DNA of 64,000 nucleotides from Pseudomonas brassicacearum subsp. brassicacearum. GTDB taxonomy: Bacteria; Pseudomonadota; Gammaproteobacteria; Pseudomonadales; Pseudomonadaceae. Both the position numbers and the translations under genes were made by a program. Positions 58,108-64,000 of the stretch are shown one piece after another. The notes under the pieces were generated by a model. That model made no database searches and was not told where the DNA came from. It worked only from the letters and a program-made list of their open reading frames with translations. The number at the start of each line of letters is the position of its first letter. Position 1 is the stretch's first letter. Where the stretch lies: contig NZ_VZPJ01000005.1 in assembly GCF_008801605.1 (NCBI RefSeq), forward strand, positions 124,001-188,000, given 5' to 3'.

Positions 58108-58167
58108 TAGTTGCAATTGTAGCGCGCGACAGGCTAAGTTCTCGCACGTAGTTGCAATTGCAACTAC
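58108..58167. promoter_or_regulatory. two MarR operator candidates
   Basis: A perfect 20-bp palindrome GTAGTTGCAATTGCAACTAC lies at 58148-58167, and a partial copy TAGTTGCAATTGTA at 58108-58121. Their centres are 41 bp apart, about four helical turns, so two dimers would sit on the same face. Position between the MarR gene and E1 supports a role as operators for both. Confidence 0.75.
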
Positions 58168-58256
58168 AAACATTCTTGAAGGTTGGCGTCGATCCACGCC
58201 CCTTAGTCAGGCACCAAACGACTCGGTGCTGCTGCACTGTCCAGGAGAAGACAACG

Positions 58257-60926
58257 ATGGCTCAACAACCCATGTTCCTCGACGAGGATCCACAAGAGAC
58301 TCGCGAATGGCTCGAATCCATTGAATCGGTGGCGAGCGTCGAAGGGCGGTCTCGCGCCCACTACCTGATTGACCAGATGCTGGATTTCGACGCCAACCGC
58401 CATGGCGATTTTTACGGGCGCGTCACCACGCCCTACGTCAATACCATTCCATCCGACCGTCAGCAGCCTTATCCCGGCGACCTGGCCATAGAGCGCCGGA
58501 TAAACGCCTACATCCGCTGGAACGCGTTGGCCATGGTGCTGCGCGCCGGCAAGCATTCGAACGTGGGTGGACACATCGCTTCCTATGCCTCGGCGGCCGT
58601 TCTCTACGATGTGGGCTTCGAGCACTTCTTCCGTGGCCGCACCGAGCAGTTCGGTGGCGACATGGTGTACATCCAGGGCCACTCCTCGCCGGGCATCTAC
58701 GGGCGTGCTTATCTGGAAGGTCGCCTGGACGAAGCACAGCTGGACAACTTCCGCCGCGAGACCGACCGCGATGGTGTTTCATCCTATCCGCATCCAAGGC
58801 TCATGCCGGATTTCTGGCAATTCCCCACGGTGTCCATGGGGCTCGGGCCGATCACCGCCGCGTACCAGGCGCGGTTCATGCGCTACCTGGAAGATCGCGG
58901 GCTGAAGGAGCATCAGGGGCGCAAAGTCTGGGCGTTCCTCGGTGACGGTGAAATGGACCAGCCGGAATCGCTGGCGGCAATTTCCCTCGCGGGCCGGGAG
59001 AAGCTCGACAACATCATTTTTGTCGTCAACTGCAACTTGCAGCGCCTCGACGGACCGGTGCGCGGCAACAGCAAGGTGATCCAGGAATTCGAAAGCCTGT
59101 ACCGCGCAGCCGGCTGGAACGTCATCAAGGTGATTTGGGGCAGCGGTTGGGATGCGCTGTTGGAAAAGGACAAGACCGGCCTGCTACGCCAACGGATGAT
59201 GGAGTGCGTCGACGGCGATTATCAGAACTACAAGTCCCAGAACGGCGCCTATGTGCGGGAGCATTTCTTCGGCAAATACCCCGAGTTGCAGGCGCTGGTC
59301 AGTGACCTGAGCGATGACGACATCTGGAAACTGTCGCGCGGTGGCCATGACCCGGAGAAGGTCTACAACGCCTACGCCGCCGCCATGCGCCACACCGGCG
59401 GGCCTACGGTCATCCTGGCGAAAACCGTGAAAGGCTTCGGCATGGGCGAAGCGGGCGAAGGCCAGAACATCAACCACCAACTCAAGAAGATGGGCGAGGA
59501 TGCGGTCAAGGCGTTCCGTGATCGTTTCGGCCTGGACCTCACGGACGATCAATTGGGCGACATGCCCTATCTCAAGCCCGCAGCGGACAGCGTCGAAGCC
59601 CTTTACCTGCAAGCCCGGCGCACTCAGTTGGGCGGCTACGTGCCTGCGCGCTTCAGTGCGGTGGAGCCTTTGCAGATCCCGCCATTATCGACCCTGGACA
59701 CCCAGCTCAAAGGCACCGGCGAGCGGGCGATCTCGACGACCATGGCCTTCGTGCGCATCCTCGGCACGCTGCTCAAGGACCCGAACATCGGCAAGCTGAT
59801 CGTGCCGATCGTCCCGGACGAATCACGCACGTTCGGCATGGAAAGCCTGTTCCGCCAGATCGGCATCCATTCCCATGTCGGCCAGTTGTACACGCCTCAG
59901 GACGCCGGCCAGCTGAGCTATTACAAGGAAGCCCGGGACGGCCAGATCATGCAGGAAGGCCTGAACGAATCCGGCGGGATTTCTTCCTGGATCGCGGCGA
60001 GCACTTCCTACAGCACCCATGGCGTGATGACGGTGCCCTTCTACATTTTCTACTCGATGTTCGGCTTCCAGCGCGTCGGCGATCTCGCCTGGGCCGCTGG
60101 CGATGCCCGCGCCCGGGGGTTCCTGCTCGGCGCCACCTCCGGCCGGACCACGCTGATGGGCGAAGGCCTGCAACATGACGACGGCCACAGCCATGTGCTG
60201 TCCTCCACCATCCCCTGCTGCGTGTCCTACGACCCGACCTACACCTATGAACTGGCGGTGATCATCCAGGACGGCATGCGGCGAATGTATGTCGACAACG
60301 AGGACATTTATTACTACATCACCCTGCTCAACGAAAACTACGCCCATCCGCCCATGCCCGAAGGGGTCGAGCAAGATATCCTGAAAGGCATGTACCGGCT
60401 CTCAGCCCCTGCGCAGCTCAGCGAAGGCAAGCATGTGCAACTTATGGGCTGCGGTTCGATCCTGCGCGAAGTCGTCGCCGCCGCGCAGTTGCTGGAGCAG
60501 GACTTCGGCGTCAGCAGCGAAGTGTGGAGCGTCACCAGCCTGACCGAACTGCGTCGGGACGGCCAGGATGCCGAACGCTGGAACCTGCTCCATCCACAGC
60601 AGGCACCTCGTATCAGCCATGTTGAAAGCTGCCTGCTGGATAAACAGGGGCCGGTGGTGGTGGCGACCGACTACATGAAGATATTCGCTGACCAGATCCG
60701 CCCGTTCGTGCCCAAACGCCGCTTCGTGGCCTTGGGCACCGACGGCTTTGGCCAATCGGACACCCGTGAATCGCTGCGCCGGTTCTTCGAAGTGGATCGC
60801 CACTTCATTGTGCTGGCGGCCTTGAAGGCGCTGGCTGATGACGGGGCAATACCGCGGGAAAAAGTGGCCGAGGCGATTGTGCTTTATGGCATTGACCCGG
60901 AGAAACAGAACCCGACAGCGGTTTGA
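58257..60926 (+). CDS. homodimeric pyruvate dehydrogenase-type E1 (AceE/MdeB-like)
   Basis: An 889-aa thiamine-diphosphate enzyme of the AceE type. The TPP/Mg motif is GDGEMDQPESLAAI...NCN (~230-265), and the transketolase-like middle and C-terminal domains follow. No aceF (E2) or lpd gene adjoins it, unlike the main aceEF locus, so it is a second E1 with a special 2-oxoacid substrate, as in MdeB (2-oxobutyrate). ATG at 58257 has CAGGAGAAG upstream. Regulation is probably by the divergent MarR. Confidence 0.9.
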   Translation: MAQQPMFLDEDPQETREWLESIESVASVEGRSRAHYLIDQMLDFDANRHGDFYGRVTTPYVNTIPSDRQQPYPGDLAIERRINAYIRWNALAMVLRAGKHSNVGGHIASYASAAVLYDVGFEHFFRGRTEQFGGDMVYIQGHSSPGIYGRAYLEGRLDEAQLDNFRRETDRDGVSSYPHPRLMPDFWQFPTVSMGLGPITAAYQARFMRYLEDRGLKEHQGRKVWAFLGDGEMDQPESLAAISLAGREKLDNIIFVVNCNLQRLDGPVRGNSKVIQEFESLYRAAGWNVIKVIWGSGWDALLEKDKTGLLRQRMMECVDGDYQNYKSQNGAYVREHFFGKYPELQALVSDLSDDDIWKLSRGGHDPEKVYNAYAAAMRHTGGPTVILAKTVKGFGMGEAGEGQNINHQLKKMGEDAVKAFRDRFGLDLTDDQLGDMPYLKPAADSVEALYLQARRTQLGGYVPARFSAVEPLQIPPLSTLDTQLKGTGERAISTTMAFVRILGTLLKDPNIGKLIVPIVPDESRTFGMESLFRQIGIHSHVGQLYTPQDAGQLSYYKEARDGQIMQEGLNESGGISSWIAASTSYSTHGVMTVPFYIFYSMFGFQRVGDLAWAAGDARARGFLLGATSGRTTLMGEGLQHDDGHSHVLSSTIPCCVSYDPTYTYELAVIIQDGMRRMYVDNEDIYYYITLLNENYAHPPMPEGVEQDILKGMYRLSAPAQLSEGKHVQLMGCGSILREVVAAAQLLEQDFGVSSEVWSVTSLTELRRDGQDAERWNLLHPQQAPRISHVESCLLDKQGPVVVATDYMKIFADQIRPFVPKRRFVALGTDGFGQSDTRESLRRFFEVDRHFIVLAALKALADDGAIPREKVAEAIVLYGIDPEKQNPTAV

Positions 60927-60977
60927 GCCCTTCCCTCTTGCAGCGGCATCCCCAGCGGCGCTGCTGTGAGCAGCCAG

Positions 60978-61815
60978 GATCAAAAACTGTGGGAGCGGGC
61001 TTGCTCGCGAATGCGGTCTGTCTGAGACGGTGATGTTGGCTGTGCCGCCGGCATCGCGAGCAAGCTCGCTCCCACAGGGGGACTGTGGTGAGCGCAGAAT
61101 TCGTGAACACCTGGGATCAAAACTGTGGGAGCGAGCTTGCTCGCGATAGCGGTGTGTCAGCGGCGGTGATGTTGACTGTGCCGCCGTCATCGCGAGCAAG
61201 CTCGCTCCCACAGGGGGACTGTGGTGAGCGCAGAATTCGTCAACACCTGGGATCAAAACTGTGGGAGCGAGCTTGCTCGCGATAGCGGTGTGTCAGAGGC
61301 GGTGATGTTAGCAGTGCCGCCGTCATCGCGAGCAAGCTCGCTCCCACAGGGGGACTGTGGTGAGCGCAGAATTCGTCAACACCTGGGATCAAAACTGTGG
61401 GAGCGAGCTTGCTCGCGATAGCGGTGTGTCAGAGGCGGTGATGTTAGCAGTGCCGCCGTCATCGCGAGCAAGCTCGCTCCCACAGGGGGACTGTGGTGAG
61501 CGCAGAATTCGTCAACACCTGGGATCAAAACTGTGGGAGCGAGCTTGCTCGCGATAGCGGTGTGTCAGAGGCGGTGATGTTGGCTGTGCCGCCGGCATCG
61601 CGAGCAAGCTCGCTCCCACAGGGGGACTGTGGTGAGCGCAGAATTCGTGAACACCTGGGATCAAAACTGTGGGAGCGAGCTTGCTCGCGATAGCGGTGTG
61701 TCAGAGGCGGTGATGCTGGATGTGCCGCCGTCTTCGCGAGCAGGCTCGCTCCCACAGGGATCTCTGGCGAACGCCGAACTTGTGAACAGCCGCAATCAAA
61801 AACTGTGGGAGGCGG
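60978..61815. repeat. six tandem 136-bp units, each with a REP pair (BIME array)
   Basis: Units begin (GATCAAAA word) at 60978, 61115, 61251, 61387, 61523 and 61659, with a broken start at about 61795. Period is 136 bp, 137 for the first. Each unit has two facing REPs separated by ~45 bp, and a ~35-bp linker with GTGAGCGCAGAATTCGT. The middle copies are almost identical; the outer ones differ more. Frames of 66 codons recur in it but are repeat artefacts. Confidence 0.95.
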
Positions 61816-61871
61816 TGGCTGCGGAGGGTGGACTCCCTGTCACAGATTTTGTGCTGACTTTGGCTGCCTGG

Positions 61872-62099
61872 CTAGATTCGAGGTTTGCGCCGTCGACTCC
61901 AGACAATGCCCACCGTCGCAGCCACGACCACCACCCCGACATTGCCAAACAACCAGATCGCAAAGTTGCGGCTCTGGTCTGCTTCGCTCTCGTAGAACGG
62001 CCCGAAATAACTACCAACGGCCATGAACGCCAAATTAAATGTACCGACCGCCAACACGATGATCAGGAGAACAAACAAAGTTTCCTTGATGACGTTCAT
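61872..62099 (-). CDS. small membrane protein next to Tae4 (immunity candidate)
   Basis: A 75-aa protein with two hydrophobic helices (about 5-27 and 47-66) and a basic end (SRRRKPRI). ATG at 62099 overlaps the Tae4 stop as ATGA, so the two are translationally coupled. Position is that expected for an immunity gene, but known Tai4 proteins are larger periplasmic helical proteins without this topology. Role therefore inferred from context. Confidence 0.65.
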   Translation of the reverse strand: MNVIKETLFVLLIIVLAVGTFNLAFMAVGSYFGPFYESEADQSRNFAIWLFGNVGVVVVAATVGIVWSRRRKPRI

Positions 62100-62608
62100 A
62101 TGACTTTCCAGAACCAGATGTCCTTGGAATCGTGAAAGTCCGAGAACGTGCCTTCGATCGAAAAACCCATTTGTATACGTGGGTAGCTCAGCCAATCCGT
62201 CAGGCGACGGCCATTCCACAGGTCGATGTGATCGCCGCTGCGGTTGGTCGTGGTTTCGTTTGCCCGACGCCAGAAGTCCTTGAAGAAAATAACGCCCTGC
62301 TGCCCGCTCAGGGTCTCTTCGAATTCTTCGCTTTTAATGGTCTTCATGGCCTGCAAGCCAGGAATCTTGGCGCGGCTCAAGGCCTTGGCGAGCTCTTCGG
62401 CGGCCAATATGTGCCCGTCGCTCTTGGGGTGTTGCCAGCAATGTCGCACGCTTTTGAGCTGACTCATGTCTGCACCAGCGCGACGCAGGGCCACGCCGAG
62501 GTTGATCGCGCATTGGTCACTGAAGTTCTTGGCACCATTGGTTCTGCAAGGCGCGGCATCACCAAATATCTGCGGATGGCTTTTCCACAACGTGTCGAAT
62601 GTAAACAT
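62096..62608 (-). CDS. tae4: type VI secretion amidase effector Tae4
   Basis: A 170-aa NlpC/P60-type peptidoglycan amidase. The catalytic Cys33 is in NFSDQCAINLGVAL, and His127 in GDHIDLWNG. Other family features are CRTNG, VRHCWQHPKSDGHILAAEELA, FFKDFW and the C-terminal IWFWKV. Tae4 cuts the gamma-D-glutamyl-mDAP peptide bond in rival cells after type VI delivery. No other T6SS gene is in the window. The downstream small membrane protein gene overlaps it. Confidence 0.92.
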   Translation of the reverse strand: MFTFDTLWKSHPQIFGDAAPCRTNGAKNFSDQCAINLGVALRRAGADMSQLKSVRHCWQHPKSDGHILAAEELAKALSRAKIPGLQAMKTIKSEEFEETLSGQQGVIFFKDFWRRANETTTNRSGDHIDLWNGRRLTDWLSYPRIQMGFSIEGTFSDFHDSKDIWFWKVI

Positions 62609-63961
<1,353 letters not shown>

Positions 63962-64000
63962 TTGGTTGGCCGGTGCTGCCGCCCTGGTAGCGCCGGCCTG

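Noticed and set aside
61085..61693. Repeated 66-codon reading frames
   Set aside because: Same peptide recurring every 136 bp, made only of REP sequence; no ribosome binding sites.
60978..61815. CRISPR array
   Set aside because: The repeats are 136 bp long with identical 'spacers' and consist of REP palindromes; no cas genes nearby.

Overview
The window is a GC-rich gammaproteobacterial chromosome segment, almost certainly from the Pseudomonas fluorescens group. Indicators are the gene orders trmJ-cysE-iscRSUA-hscBA-fdx-iscX-ndk-rlmN-pilW-rodZ-ispG-hisS-yfgM-bamB-der and queA-tgt-yajC-secDF, together with dozens of copies of the Pseudomonas REP palindrome (core GAGCAAGCTCGCTCCCAC). No species call can be made from this alone.

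Layout. 1-2.2 kb: leuA, preceded by a possible leader peptide and hairpin. 2.2-3.1 kb: a small coiled-coil gene whose 3' end has been triplicated together with a REP unit. 3.2-5.1 kb: an aminotransferase/omega-amidase pair. 5.3-22.1 kb: a long minus-strand housekeeping block covering ribosome assembly, outer-membrane assembly, isoprenoid and histidyl-tRNA synthesis, cell shape, type IV pilus, and the whole isc Fe-S operon with IscR-like boxes upstream, then cysE and trmJ. 22.2-29.4 kb: suhB, a glycine-zipper protein, secF-secD-yajC-tgt-queA. A tRNA-Leu(CAA) at 29.5 kb marks the change to accessory DNA.

29.6-40 kb is accessory and of lower GC. It holds many small orphan genes, several immunity-like (a barstar homologue without a barnase, a DUF6896-like gene, a frameshifted DUF3885-like gene). 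It also holds a DUF6124-like gene with a structured upstream block, and a short pyocin-S-domain bacteriocin with a colicin E3-type rRNase tip. The bacteriocin is followed by two ImmE3-like immunity genes with two related orphan small genes between them. Three minus-strand genes of unknown function follow.

40-49 kb: a PhoD-like phosphatase without a signal peptide, a PAS-GGDEF diguanylate cyclase, and an AraC-type response regulator / hybrid 7TM sensor kinase / TonB receptor operon. 49-57 kb: mixed metabolic and unknown genes with further repeats, including a small minus-strand gene interrupted at an A7 run and an OtnI/racemase pair. 57.6-61 kb: a MarR regulator divergent from an orphan homodimeric pyruvate-dehydrogenase-type E1, with two TTGCAA-TTGCAA-type operator candidates between them, followed by six 136-bp REP-pair repeats. 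61.9-62.6 kb: a Tae4-type type VI amidase effector overlapped by a tiny membrane protein. The window ends with a DctP solute-binding protein.

The most interesting parts are the bacteriocin/immunity cluster, the Tae4 gene with an unconventional immunity candidate, and the several ways REP elements have expanded or carried gene ends.
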